Assembly (NCBI GenBank): GCA_030426465.1
Contig: JAUHYK010000006.1
Coordinates: 1 to 64,000, forward strand
Direction of reading: 5' to 3'
Length of the DNA stretch: 64,000 nt
Source of the DNA: Alphaproteobacteria bacterium
Lineage (GTDB): Bacteria; Pseudomonadota; Alphaproteobacteria; Caulobacterales; Parvularculaceae
This document shows positions 26,648 to 35,152 of this stretch, in pieces. The position numbers and the translations under genes are program-made. The first letter of the stretch is position 1. Each line of letters starts with the position of its first letter. Below the pieces are notes generated by a model. It was not told where the DNA came from. It saw only the letters and a list, made by a program, of their open reading frames with translations, and ran no database searches.

Positions 26648-27145
26648 ATGTTTGGACTGTTCAGGAAAAAGCACATCAAGCCATTGGAGCTCGAGGGCAC
26701 GGCGACGATACACGCCCCGGCGGCGCTGATTTTCGGCCTTGTCGATTTCACCAGCCCGGCCAACCGGCTGTCGGCGCGTGGCTTTCAGTTCTCAGAGCGA
26801 TCCACCCGGACCGGGCGCTTCGCGGCGACCGACCCCAATCTTCCCGATGTCCGGTTCGAATTCAACGTCGACCTCTATGACGCGCCTGCCGCCTATGGCT
26901 TTTTCTCAAAAATCATCGCCGACCCGCCTTTTGGCGGCTTTGAGCGCAATCGCGAGGAATACCACATCGAAGCGCTCGATGACCGTAATTGCCGCGTCAC
27001 CCTGAAGACGACGAACTGGTATCGCGAGGGAATAACGGGCCGCGCGCGCCGCAATGAAGAGGCGTTGATGACCCAGGCGGTCGCGCAGGATCTCATGAAA
27101 CTGAAGCTCGAAGCCGAAGGCCTGGTGAAAGAGCACGCCGCCTAA
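26648..27145 (+). CDS. Hypothetical protein with SRPBCC-like fold
   Basis: This 165-residue protein starts after GGGGAGGCGGCC. The pattern EGTATIHAPAALIFGLVDFTSPANRL resembles the start of START/SRPBCC ligand-binding domains, which bind hydrophobic molecules in a deep pocket, and a C-terminal long helix fits. No catalytic residues can be named. It is divergent from the Fo operon and convergent with the DUF1428 gene, overlapping its end by 4 bases. Confidence 0.65.
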   Translation: MFGLFRKKHIKPLELEGTATIHAPAALIFGLVDFTSPANRLSARGFQFSERSTRTGRFAATDPNLPDVRFEFNVDLYDAPAAYGFFSKIIADPPFGGFERNREEYHIEALDDRNCRVTLKTTNWYREGITGRARRNEEALMTQAVAQDLMKLKLEAEGLVKEHAA

Positions 27146-27495
27146 ACTTCGACGATCGTTTCAAAGCCGCCGAAGATCATGCGCTTGCCATCAAAGGGAA
27201 TCTCGTCGTCTTTCATCAGTGCATGAATCTCTTCCATCACGGTTTTGTTTCCCGCGTCGCGCGTTTCCTTTGACGGCCAGGTTATCCAGGAGAACACAAC
27301 GGTTTCGTCCTGCTCGAGCTTCACGGCCATGGGGAACGAGGTAAGCTTCCCTTCGGGAACATCATCACCCCAGCATTCGACGACGCTAAGGGCGCCATGC
27401 TTTTTGAAAATCGGCGCGCAGGCGGCCGCGACTTTGCGATAAGCATCACGCTTTTGATTTGGAACCGGGATCAGAAATCCATCGACATAGGTCAT
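27142..27495 (-). CDS. DUF1428 family protein
   Basis: This protein of about 117 residues starts at MTYVDGFLIPVPNQKRDAYR and has an internal VVFSWITWPSKETRD, the pattern of DUF1428 (dimeric alpha-beta barrel fold, function unknown). It is the last gene of the six-gene ArsR operon. The ATG at 27495 fits the family start. Confidence 0.82.
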   Translation of the reverse strand: MTYVDGFLIPVPNQKRDAYRKVAAACAPIFKKHGALSVVECWGDDVPEGKLTSFPMAVKLEQDETVVFSWITWPSKETRDAGNKTVMEEIHALMKDDEIPFDGKRMIFGGFETIVEV

Positions 27496-27512
27496 TGCGT
27501 CTCTCCTCAATG

Positions 27513-27980
27513 TCAGCCTTTGAACGCCGCTTCGATGGCGGCGATGTCAATCTTGCGCATGTCATACATCGCTTGCAGCGCGCGCTCCGCCGAAACCCGG
27601 TCGCTTGATCTGACCGCGCGCATCAACGCTTTCGGCACGATCTGCCAGGAGACGCCGAACCGGTCCGAAAGCCAGCCGCACATGCTTTCCTCACCGCCAT
27701 CGGCAAGAAGCGCATCCCATAACCGGTCGGTTTCCGCCTGATCTTCGGTTAAGACCGAAATCGACGCAGCGGGGGTAAGCTTGTAATGCGGCCCGCCATT
27801 CAGAATCTGATACGGCGCGCCAGAAAGTGTGAACTCTACGGTGAGCGGTTCTTTGCCCGGCTCGGCCGGGTATTCGCTTTCAATGAGGCTGTCCGGCAAT
27901 AGCGACACATAAAACCGCGCCGCTTCGAGCCCACCCGTTTCAAACCACAGACAGGTGCGAGCTTTTTGTTGAAGGTTCAT
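27513..27980 (-). CDS. VOC-superfamily protein, PhnB/3-demethylubiquinone-methyltransferase-like domain
   Basis: This 155-residue protein has a bacterial PhnB-like VOC fold. It has an ARTCLWFETGGLEAARFYVSLL start and a SDRFGVSWQIVPKAL end, typical of the family often labelled 3-demethylubiquinone-9 3-methyltransferase. No methyltransferase motif is present, and the real role is unknown. Its ATG overlaps the stop of the preceding SRPBCC gene (ATGA). Confidence 0.82.
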   Translation of the reverse strand: MNLQQKARTCLWFETGGLEAARFYVSLLPDSLIESEYPAEPGKEPLTVEFTLSGAPYQILNGGPHYKLTPAASISVLTEDQAETDRLWDALLADGGEESMCGWLSDRFGVSWQIVPKALMRAVRSSDRVSAERALQAMYDMRKIDIAAIEAAFKG

Positions 27981-28462
27981 GATGCTTCTCTTGCAAGCTT
28001 TTCAAGATAAGGCCCGATCTCGTCGAGCGTTCTGTTCCAGCTTGTCGAAAAGCCCGCCGCATTCGCCGCATGAAGCGCGTTCTCGTCGGGAAAATAGGTT
28101 TCAATGGTGAGCTGGGTTTTTGAGGACATCAACGCCTCAAACAACACCGTGACACGCGCTTTCGGGGGCAGACCGCAACCGCATGCGGTTGGCGCGCGCG
28201 CATCGCCCTCGTAAACGATCCGTTCGGGCTCGACGATTTCAAGATATTCGCCTGCGGCCGGCACGACCGCGCCATCGGGCGTTTTCATCAACACCTTGAA
28301 TTCGCCGCCAACGCGGAAATCCATCTCGCAAATTGTCCGCTCCGGTCCGAACGGGCCCCACCATTGCTGGAGATGTTTCGGCTCGGTCCAGACCTTCCAG
28401 ACCAGCGGTCGCGGCGCGTTATAGACCCGCGACATCCGAAGCTCGTTGGGAATGAACGGCAT
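27977..28462 (-). CDS. SRPBCC/AHSA1 family protein (third of three)
   Basis: This 161-residue AHSA1-like protein has the start RVYNAPRPLVWKVWTEPKHLQQWWGP and the FRVGGEFKVLMKTPDG segment. These domains bind hydrophobic ligands or Hsp90-like partners. Bacterial copies next to ArsR genes are uncharacterised. It overlaps the preceding gene by TGATG and the following one by ATGA. Confidence 0.88.
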   Translation of the reverse strand: MPFIPNELRMSRVYNAPRPLVWKVWTEPKHLQQWWGPFGPERTICEMDFRVGGEFKVLMKTPDGAVVPAAGEYLEIVEPERIVYEGDARAPTACGCGLPPKARVTVLFEALMSSKTQLTIETYFPDENALHAANAAGFSTSWNRTLDEIGPYLEKLAREAS

Positions 28463-28935
28463 CAGGAGAGCCTCTGGTTTTTTAACGCTTCTTCAAGGCG
28501 GCCGAGCCCCCAGCCCCAGCCTTCGGTCCGACCCGCATTTTCATCCACGCCCGTCAAAAACGCATTGTCTTCGGTCAGAGTGAGGCGCGTGCCGTTTCCA
28601 TGCGGCTCCATTTCGATGATCGTCATGGAAACCGAGTAAGGCGCGTCGTCGATTGTCATGTAATATGTCAGAACGATCTTCCTGTTCTCGACGATATAAT
28701 GATAGACGCCGTCATTGGAAAAAGCGCCGCCGCCAGGTTTCCGTCCATAACAACGCTCTGCGCCGCCGGGCCGGAAATCAAGGCGATATTCTTCAATCTC
28801 GAAACCGTCGCTCTCGGCGCCGAACCATTGGCGCTTCGCTTCAGCGGTAGACCAGGCGGCGAAAACGCGCTCGGGCGGAAAATCGTAATCGCGCGTAACA
28901 GTAAGGCCTGCATGGACAATATCAGGCGCGCTCAT
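28462..28935 (-). CDS. SRPBCC/AHSA1 family protein (second of three)
   Basis: This protein of about 157 residues has the AHSA1 pattern RDYDFPPERVFAAWSTAEAKRQWFG and the LDFRPGGAERCYG segment. The ATG at 28935 overlaps the stop of the upstream gene (TGATG). It is a paralogue of its two neighbours. Confidence 0.88.
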   Translation of the reverse strand: MSAPDIVHAGLTVTRDYDFPPERVFAAWSTAEAKRQWFGAESDGFEIEEYRLDFRPGGAERCYGRKPGGGAFSNDGVYHYIVENRKIVLTYYMTIDDAPYSVSMTIIEMEPHGNGTRLTLTEDNAFLTGVDENAGRTEGWGWGLGRLEEALKNQRLS

Positions 28936-29402
28936 CACAAACCTCTTGCAATGTCTTCGAGCTGTTCAAGTGTTTTGCCCCAACCATCATGGAAGCCCAT
29001 ATCATCGTGCTTCTTGCTGTCTTCCGTATTTTTATGGCGGACCGTTGCGCAATAACGCACGCCCTCATCGCAGTCTTCCATAGTGACCACCGCCGTCATG
29101 AAGCTTTCACCGGACGGGCGCCAGCCGGCGGTCATACAGTCGGTGAAAACGATGCATTCTTTTTCCTTGGCGTAAACGATGCAGCCTTCTCCGGGGATTT
29201 CTTCGCCATTGGGGCCGCACATGGTCGTATTAAAAGCGCCGCCCGGTTTCAGCTCAATCAGAACGTCTTTCACGCCCCACGGTTTCGGACACCACCATTC
29301 CGCAAGAATTTCCGGATCGCTCCACGCTTTCCAGATTTGCTCGCGCGTGACGTTTTTCATTGTGCGGCCGATGGTGAGGTCGTTTGCATCAGCGATCATC
29401 AT
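28935..29402 (-). CDS. SRPBCC/AHSA1 family protein (first of three)
   Basis: This protein of about 155 residues begins at the ATG at 29402, which overlaps the arsR stop by ATGA. A GGAG site lies just upstream inside arsR. The AHSA1 pattern is clear (VTREQIWKAWSDPEILAEWWCPKP, LKPGGAFNTTMCGP). A longer frame running into arsR is rejected because it has no family resemblance. Confidence 0.88.
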   Translation of the reverse strand: MMIADANDLTIGRTMKNVTREQIWKAWSDPEILAEWWCPKPWGVKDVLIELKPGGAFNTTMCGPNGEEIPGEGCIVYAKEKECIVFTDCMTAGWRPSGESFMTAVVTMEDCDEGVRYCATVRHKNTEDSKKHDDMGFHDGWGKTLEQLEDIARGL

Positions 29403-29740
29403 TCTTTCTCCGTGGACTGAAGACTTCTTAGATATGCGTCGAGACGGTCGAGACGCCCTTCCCAGACCGCGCGCTGATGGGCGATCCATTCTTCGGCTTC
29501 CGTCAGCGTCTTCATCTGCGCTTCGCAGGTTCGGACCCGCCCCTCCTTTTTCGAGGTCACGAGCCCGCTTTCCTCCAGCACCTTCAAATGCTGGAGGAAA
29601 GACGGGAGCGCCATCTCGAAGGGTTTGGCGAGATCGCTCACCGTGGCGGGGCCTTCGGTGAGGCGCGCCAGCACCGCACGGCGTGTAGGGTCCGCGAGGG
29701 CCTGGAAGACATTGTCGAGGTCATGTTCATTGTTAGGCAT
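29399..29740 (-). CDS. ArsR/SmtB-type winged-helix repressor
   Basis: This 113-residue repressor has the core FQALADPTRRAVLARLTEGPA and the recognition helix in FLQHLKVLEESGLVTSKKEGR. It lacks the CxC metal site of ArsR/SmtB, so it is the non-metal subgroup that is typically linked to AHSA1/SRPBCC genes. It heads a six-gene overlapping operon. Two 16-base operators cover its start codon and the region upstream, which suggests autorepression. Confidence 0.92.
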   Translation of the reverse strand: MPNNEHDLDNVFQALADPTRRAVLARLTEGPATVSDLAKPFEMALPSFLQHLKVLEESGLVTSKKEGRVRTCEAQMKTLTEAEEWIAHQRAVWEGRLDRLDAYLRSLQSTEKE

Positions 29741-29748
29741 ATACCTAA
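29733..29748. promoter_or_regulatory. ArsR operator 1, over the arsR start codon
   Basis: TTAGGC-N4-ACCTAA spans the arsR initiation codon (29738-29740). It has the same 16-base format as operator 2, with one mismatch in the left arm. Binding here would block translation-start DNA and elongation. Confidence 0.6.
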
Positions 29749-29781
29749 CTAATCACGGAAAGCGCTCGCCGTCAACAACAA

Positions 29782-29797
29782 TTAGGTGACTACCTAA
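29782..29797. promoter_or_regulatory. ArsR operator 2, in the divergent promoter
   Basis: TTAGGT-GACT-ACCTAA is a perfect 6-base inverted repeat, 49 bases from operator 1 centre to centre. It lies between arsR and the divergent SnoaL-like gene, so it could control both. Confidence 0.65.
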
Positions 29798-29851
29798 GTG
29801 TAATTATCTGCTAGAAATCGCGTTCCTGGCCACTTTCAAGGAACTTGCCCC

Positions 29852-30241
29852 ATGACCGAAGACGAAAAAGCGATCCGCAAAGTGGTGGATGACTGGATGG
29901 CGGCGACCCGCGCGGGCGACAAAGAAACCGTGCTCAACCTTGTTTCAGATGACGTTATTTTCTTCACACCGTTCGGACCGCCCTTCGGCAAGAAGGAGTT
30001 CGCCGGCGCTCAAGGCGACAACTCCGACATGCCGGAGATCGACGGCAAAAGCGACATCCTCGAAATGGAAGTGATGGGTGAGCGCGCCTGGATCCGCAAC
30101 CAGATCGACATTCAGATCACCCCACCGGATGGCGGCGAAACCAAAAAGATGTCCGGACAAACTTTGACGCTATTGAAGAAAGGCGCAGATGGACAATGGC
30201 GCGTTTTCCGCGACGCCAATTTCGTAAAGCCCGAGGGTTAA
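29852..30241 (+). CDS. SnoaL/DUF4440-like (NTF2 fold) protein
   Basis: This 129-residue protein has the pattern MTEDEKAIRKVVDDWMAATRAGD followed by LNLVSDDVIFFTPFGPPFGK, typical of the NTF2-like SnoaL/DUF4440 group. It is cytosolic, with no signal peptide. Members act as isomerases, hydrolases or ligand binders, and none can be chosen here. It is divergent from arsR and shares its operator region. Confidence 0.85.
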   Translation: MTEDEKAIRKVVDDWMAATRAGDKETVLNLVSDDVIFFTPFGPPFGKKEFAGAQGDNSDMPEIDGKSDILEMEVMGERAWIRNQIDIQITPPDGGETKKMSGQTLTLLKKGADGQWRVFRDANFVKPEG

Positions 30242-30249
30242 GCGCCGCC

Positions 30250-33200
30250 CTACTCCGCCGCCGCAAGCTGTTCGGCCTTGGTGAGGTCAACGGAGACAAG
30301 CTGCGACACGCCGCGCTCAATCATGGTCACGCCGAAAAGGCGGCTCATGCGCGACATGGTGAGCGCGTGGTGGGTGATGACGATGAAGCGGGTTTCGGTT
30401 TCGCCCGCCATTTCGTGCAGCATCGCGCAGAAGCGATCCACATTGGCGTCATCAAGCGGCGCGTCGACCTCGTCCAGCACACAGACGGGCGCCGGATTGG
30501 CCATGAACACCGCAAAGATCAGCGCAGTCGCCGTCAACGCCTGCTCACCGCCGGACATCAGCGACATGGAGGTGAGCTTCTTGCCCGGAGGCGATGCAAA
30601 GATTTCCAGACCGGCTTCGAGCGGGTCCTCGGCGTCCACCAGGCGCAGCTCCGCCTGGCCGCCATTGAAGAGACGCTTGAAGAGGTCGGTGAAGTTTGTG
30701 CTCACCGTTTCAAACGCCTCAAGCAGACGCTGGCGCGCTTCGCGGTTCAAATTGCCGATCGCTGTGCGCAGTTTGCGGATGGCGCCGTCGCAATCCTCGC
30801 GCTCCACCGCCAGCTCTTCAAGGCGCGTTGAAACTTCCTGCATTTCCTCGTCGGCGCGCAGATTGACGCCGCCGAGATTTTCGCGCTCGCGCTTATAACG
30901 TTCAAGCTTGCGCTCCACATCGTCGCGGTTCGGAAGGTCGGCGCCTTCCTTGTGCTCGGCGATCGCCAGCAATTGATCCGGCTCGGCCTCACAGGTTTCA
31001 TGCGAAAGCCGCGTTGCTTCATCAACACGCTCGCTCGCGGCCTCGGCCTGCGCCTGCAGACGCGCGCGCGCCTCGCGCGCTTCGGCGGCTTCGGTGTCGG
31101 CCGCTTTCGCGGCTTTCGCCGCCTCCATGGCGACATGCTGGCCTTCAGCCAGCGCATCGGCGGCTTCGTTGCGGCGCGCCTCGGCGCCGGAAAGCTGGTC
31201 GAGCAGCGCCTTGCGTTTTTCCTCGATCACGGCTGGCGCGCCGGCGGCGGCGTCATGGGCGGAGACGATGTCGCCAAGATGAGTTTCGATCTCGGCGATA
31301 CGGCCGCGCGCAGCGTCGCCGCGCTGGGACCAGGAATTTTTATCGCGCGCAATCTCGTTCAGGCGTTCGGCACGGCGGCGCGCATCATTGGCGAGATCAT
31401 TATGCGCGGTGCGCGTTTCTGCGGCGTGAGCGCGCGCGGAGGCGACCTGCTCACGAGCCCTCTCTACGCCTTCGCCGATCAATGTCGCATCAGGGAACGA
31501 CGCATGTTCCGCCGTCAATGTCTCCCGGGTGCGTTCGCTTTCGGTTTTTTCTTCCCCGAGACGCGCAAGGTTTTCGTCGATAGAGGAAATGCGGGCGGCG
31601 GCGCGTTCGTGACTGCGTTCAAGCTCGTTGAGATTGGTGCGCGCGCTGTCCAGCGCCCTGCGCGCATCATTAAAGAGCGAGCGCACTTCACGCTCATTCG
31701 CCTGTTTCGATTTCAGGCTCTCTGTCGCTTCGCCATGTTCACGGCGGGCGGCCTCTGCGCTCGCCTCTGCGTCGACAAAGTTGCTATCGAGCACAGCCAG
31801 GCGGTTGCGCTGTTCAAGACGGATCGCAGCGGATGTTTTGGCGTCCGCATGGGTCGTGAACCCGTCCCAGCGCCACAGATCGCCATCGCGCGAGACAAGA
31901 CGCTGACCGGGCTTTAACTGCGCGCGCAAATCGGCGCCGACTTCGCGTTCGATGACGCCGATAGCCGCAAGGCGGCGCGTCAGCGCGGCGGGCGCGCGGA
32001 CAAAACGCGACAAGGGCGAGACCCCGTCGGGGAGCGAAAGGTCCGCCGCCATTTCGCCGAGATGCGACCAGTGGGCGGGCGCAGCCTCATCCACCGCAGC
32101 GCCGAGATCATCGCCAAGCGCGGCCGCAAGCGCGTTCTCGTATCCGGCGTCGACTTCGATCATTTCGATCAGCGGCGTCCAGTCTTCGCTTTCATTGGCG
32201 GCGAGCACGCGGCGCAGGGCCTCGCGCTCCGCATCCAGCTCAGTGAGGCTTTGCTCCGCCTTGCGCAACGGACCACGAAGTTCCGTTTCACGCTCTTCGG
32301 CGGCGGAGCGTTCTTCCTCTGCGCGATGAAAGGCGGCTTCGGCGGCGTTTGCGGCTTCTTCCGCAGACGCAAAGCGCGCTTTCGCTTCTTCCAGAGCCTG
32401 CGCCTGTTCCGGCGTCGGCTCGATCAACTGGCGCTCATCCGTATAGGAACGGATCTGTTCTTCGATTTTTTCCAGCCGGCGCTCGGCGGCGGAAAGGTTT
32501 CCGGCGACCGCCTTGCGGCGCGCCTCGATATCGGCGGCCTCCTTCGATTTCTCATCGAAAAGCGATTCCGCCGCTTCCAGCGCTTCGGCCGCTTCGTTCA
32601 TGGCCGTTTGCGCCGCCGTCACATGCTCGGCCTCGGACGCCTCGCGCTCGCGCAGGCTCTCTTCTTCGCCCGAAAGGGCCTCGACCGCATTGTCCGCATC
32701 GGCAAGCAGGTCTTTCTCCCGCGCCATATCGCCTTTGAGGCGTTCGATCTCGCCTGAAAGACGGGCCAGCTCCGCTTCGGCGCGGCGCGCCTCCTCGTCG
32801 AGACCTTCCCGCGCAACCGTCAGGCGATGCAGCGCGGCGGCGGCTTCCGCCTCAACCAGACGCAACGGATCGAGCGCTTCATGGGCGTTCGCCTGCGCCG
32901 TCGTCGCAAGCGCGGCGACCCGCGCCGTCTCCTCGATCAGCGCACTGATTTCTTTCAAGCCCTCTTCGGCTTTTTCCTGCGCCTCGACAGCATCGCGCCA
33001 GCGAATGAAAGACAACATCGCTTCAGTGCGGCGTATATCGCCGGAGACATTGCGGTAACGTGTCGCCTGGCGCGCCTGACGGGCGAGCGCGGTCTTTTGC
33101 GTTTCCAGCTCACCGATAACATCGTCGAGACGTTCAAGATTTTGCTCGGCGGCGCGCAGGCGCAATTCAGCCTCGTGGCGGCGCGAGTGAAGACCGGTGA

Positions 33201-33717
33201 CGCCCGCAGCCTCTTCAAGAAGGCGGCGACGGTTCTGCGGCTTGGCGCTGATCAGTTCCGCGACCTGGCCCTGACGCACCAGCGCCGGAGAATTGGCGCC
33301 TGTGGACGCATCAGCGAAGAGAAGCTGCACATCTTTGGCGCGCACTTCCTTTGAATTGATGCGGTAAATGGACTGCGTGCCTTCTTCCTTGCGGATGATG
33401 CGGCGCGAGACCTCAAGCGTTTCATGTTCGTTATATTCGGCCGGAGCGGAATGGTCGGAATTGTCCAGCGTCAGGATGACTTCGGCCCAGTTGCGCGCGG
33501 GCCGCATGGTCGTTCCGGAAAAAATCACGGCGTCCATGCCGTCACCGCGCAGCGCCTTCGCAGAGGTCGCGCCCATGACCCAGCGCAGCGCCTCAAGCAG
33601 GTTCGACTTGCCGCAGCCATTCGGGCCGACAATGCCGGTCAGGCCTTCGCGGATTTCAAAGTCGGTCGGCTCGACAAAGGATTTGAAGCCGACAAGGCGG
33701 ACATTGGTGAATTTCAC
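30250..33717 (-). CDS. smc: Chromosome segregation protein SMC
   Basis: This protein of about 1155 residues has the Walker A motif GIVGPNGCGKSNLLEALRWV near residue 25. Two long coiled coils are separated by a hinge near the middle (about residues 505-640). The C-terminal signature has MSGGEQALTATAL and Walker B in VCVLDEVDAPLDD. SMC compacts and segregates the chromosome with ScpA and ScpB. The GTG at 33717 (VKFTNVRLVGFKSFV) is the likely start because homologues begin there; the 12-residue extension is not supported. It lies downstream of a DsbA-like gene. Confidence 0.96.
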   Translation of the reverse strand: MKFTNVRLVGFKSFVEPTDFEIREGLTGIVGPNGCGKSNLLEALRWVMGATSAKALRGDGMDAVIFSGTTMRPARNWAEVILTLDNSDHSAPAEYNEHETLEVSRRIIRKEEGTQSIYRINSKEVRAKDVQLLFADASTGANSPALVRQGQVAELISAKPQNRRRLLEEAAGVTGLHSRRHEAELRLRAAEQNLERLDDVIGELETQKTALARQARQATRYRNVSGDIRRTEAMLSFIRWRDAVEAQEKAEEGLKEISALIEETARVAALATTAQANAHEALDPLRLVEAEAAAALHRLTVAREGLDEEARRAEAELARLSGEIERLKGDMAREKDLLADADNAVEALSGEEESLREREASEAEHVTAAQTAMNEAAEALEAAESLFDEKSKEAADIEARRKAVAGNLSAAERRLEKIEEQIRSYTDERQLIEPTPEQAQALEEAKARFASAEEAANAAEAAFHRAEEERSAAEERETELRGPLRKAEQSLTELDAEREALRRVLAANESEDWTPLIEMIEVDAGYENALAAALGDDLGAAVDEAAPAHWSHLGEMAADLSLPDGVSPLSRFVRAPAALTRRLAAIGVIEREVGADLRAQLKPGQRLVSRDGDLWRWDGFTTHADAKTSAAIRLEQRNRLAVLDSNFVDAEASAEAARREHGEATESLKSKQANEREVRSLFNDARRALDSARTNLNELERSHERAAARISSIDENLARLGEEKTESERTRETLTAEHASFPDATLIGEGVERAREQVASARAHAAETRTAHNDLANDARRRAERLNEIARDKNSWSQRGDAARGRIAEIETHLGDIVSAHDAAAGAPAVIEEKRKALLDQLSGAEARRNEAADALAEGQHVAMEAAKAAKAADTEAAEAREARARLQAQAEAASERVDEATRLSHETCEAEPDQLLAIAEHKEGADLPNRDDVERKLERYKRERENLGGVNLRADEEMQEVSTRLEELAVEREDCDGAIRKLRTAIGNLNREARQRLLEAFETVSTNFTDLFKRLFNGGQAELRLVDAEDPLEAGLEIFASPPGKKLTSMSLMSGGEQALTATALIFAVFMANPAPVCVLDEVDAPLDDANVDRFCAMLHEMAGETETRFIVITHHALTMSRMSRLFGVTMIERGVSQLVSVDLTKAEQLAAAE

Positions 33718-33852
33718 AGGTCTTTTCCCGATAACGACAACGCCGCCACCCACATTGGCGACGCTGTTTCCAAAGGCGTTAGAGATCGGCGATTCTGGTG
33801 CGAGGCCAAGGCCTTGGACGTCCCCGCGTCCAAAGACTTATTCCCCAGCCCG

Positions 33853-34578
33853 TCACTCGCCGTCCGCGCCGCCATCGGTTTTTTTCTCCAGCGCCTCGTC
33901 CAGCGCCTTGGAGAAATCCTCGGCGTTCGAAAAATGGCGCGTCTGTCCCTCAACAACGAAGCTCGGGGTTGAGTTGATGCCGTATTTTTCGCTGCCTTCC
34001 TTGATATTTTCATTAATTAAATCAAGCAATTCTTTCCTTTGAACGCAGGTGTCGAAGTCCTCCGCGCTCATCCCGGCCTGGGACGCAACCTTCAACAGCT
34101 CGTCGCGGGGGCTCTCCCCGTAAATCCAGGTGCGCTGGGTCTGGAACAAGGCGTTCAGGATCACGAAATAGGCGTCGTCACCGCTTTTTTCAGCGGCGCA
34201 GCGCGCCAGCATGGAGCCCGCCACGGAAAGATTGGCTGGCGCCGTCGGGAATTCACGGAAAATGAACCGAACCTTACCGGTGTCGATATAATTCTCCTTG
34301 ATCTCCGGGAAGATCTCCTGGTGGAAGGTTGCGCAATGGGGGCATGTCACTGAGGCGTATTCAACCACAGTGATGGGCGCATCCGCCTCCCCCATGGCCA
34401 TGTCGCCAAGCGAGCCCTCGCCATGCTTTTCAATCGATCCGCCGGTCGCCGTCTCCGCGCCCGGGGTCTCCGATTCCGAGGAATTGGCCCCGCCGCAGGC
34501 GGCGATCAGGAGCGCCAAACCACCGGCGGCGATGGCGGACAGGGCCGGACGGCGTGAAGAGACGGGGATAAGGGACAT
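33853..34578 (-). CDS. DsbA-family thioredoxin-like lipoprotein
   Basis: This protein of about 241 residues has a lipoprotein signal (LLIAAC near residue 27) and a low-complexity Ser/Glu/Gly linker. Its DsbA-type domain has the redox site VTCPHCATFH and the cis-proline loop GINSTPSFVV. It belongs to the thioredoxin_4 group and acts in the periplasm as a thiol oxidase or isomerase. The ATG at 34578 is preferred to an adjacent GTG. The start lies 105 bases from the DciA-like gene upstream. Confidence 0.92.
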   Translation of the reverse strand: MSLIPVSSRRPALSAIAAGGLALLIAACGGANSSESETPGAETATGGSIEKHGEGSLGDMAMGEADAPITVVEYASVTCPHCATFHQEIFPEIKENYIDTGKVRFIFREFPTAPANLSVAGSMLARCAAEKSGDDAYFVILNALFQTQRTWIYGESPRDELLKVASQAGMSAEDFDTCVQRKELLDLINENIKEGSEKYGINSTPSFVVEGQTRHFSNAEDFSKALDEALEKKTDGGADGE

Positions 34579-34683
34579 CACAAAAGTTGCCTTTCAATAC
34601 CGGCTGCGGCGGGGCGCAGCCTACCTAAATCGAATTGTGCGCAAAATCGCCGATGGCGGGCATCTGTGCAAGTCAAAAGGGGT

Positions 34684-35145
34684 TTATTTTCCGCCGTTTC
34701 GGCGATGAACGGCGGCCCTGAAGGACGCCAGCGCCGCGCCAAGCTCCCCATCCGCCGCGCCTTTATCGGCCGCGGGCCGCATGGGCGCTTTCGGGGCCTT
34801 GCCGGTCTGGATGATGGCGATGCGCGACACCGAGCCCGGCCCCAGATAGGCGTTGAGCCGGGCGATCAGCCCGTCCCGCTCCATCTCGGCCGCCGCCGCC
34901 GCCGCGCCATGGGGCACATAAAGCTCCAGCGTGCGCCCCCCGCCCTTTCCGGACGCGCGGCCCGTGAGCCGGCCGGGACGGCAAAGCGCGGCGAGCTTTT
35001 CCCCGGCGAGCTGGGGCCAGCGCTCGGCCAGCGCCGGGTCCATGAATTTTGTGCGTTTGGCGAGATCCCGGAATACGCCAGCCGACACCCGGGCGATGGC
35101 GGGCGCGGAGGAACGGGCCGGTCGCGTGGGCCGATAGGTTGTCAT
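34684..35145 (-). CDS. DUF721/DciA-like protein
   Basis: This protein of about 153 residues starts at MTTYRPTRPARSS (ATG at 35145). The core ALAERWPQLAGEKLAALCRPGRL and a later TLELYVPHGAAAA fit the DUF721 domain found in DciA, the ancestral loader of the replicative helicase DnaB. An N-terminal extension in the longer frame is not real. It is divergent from mutY with almost no spacer. Confidence 0.8.
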   Translation of the reverse strand: MTTYRPTRPARSSAPAIARVSAGVFRDLAKRTKFMDPALAERWPQLAGEKLAALCRPGRLTGRASGKGGGRTLELYVPHGAAAAAAEMERDGLIARLNAYLGPGSVSRIAIIQTGKAPKAPMRPAADKGAADGELGAALASFRAAVHRRNGGK

Positions 35146-35152
35146 AGGGGCT

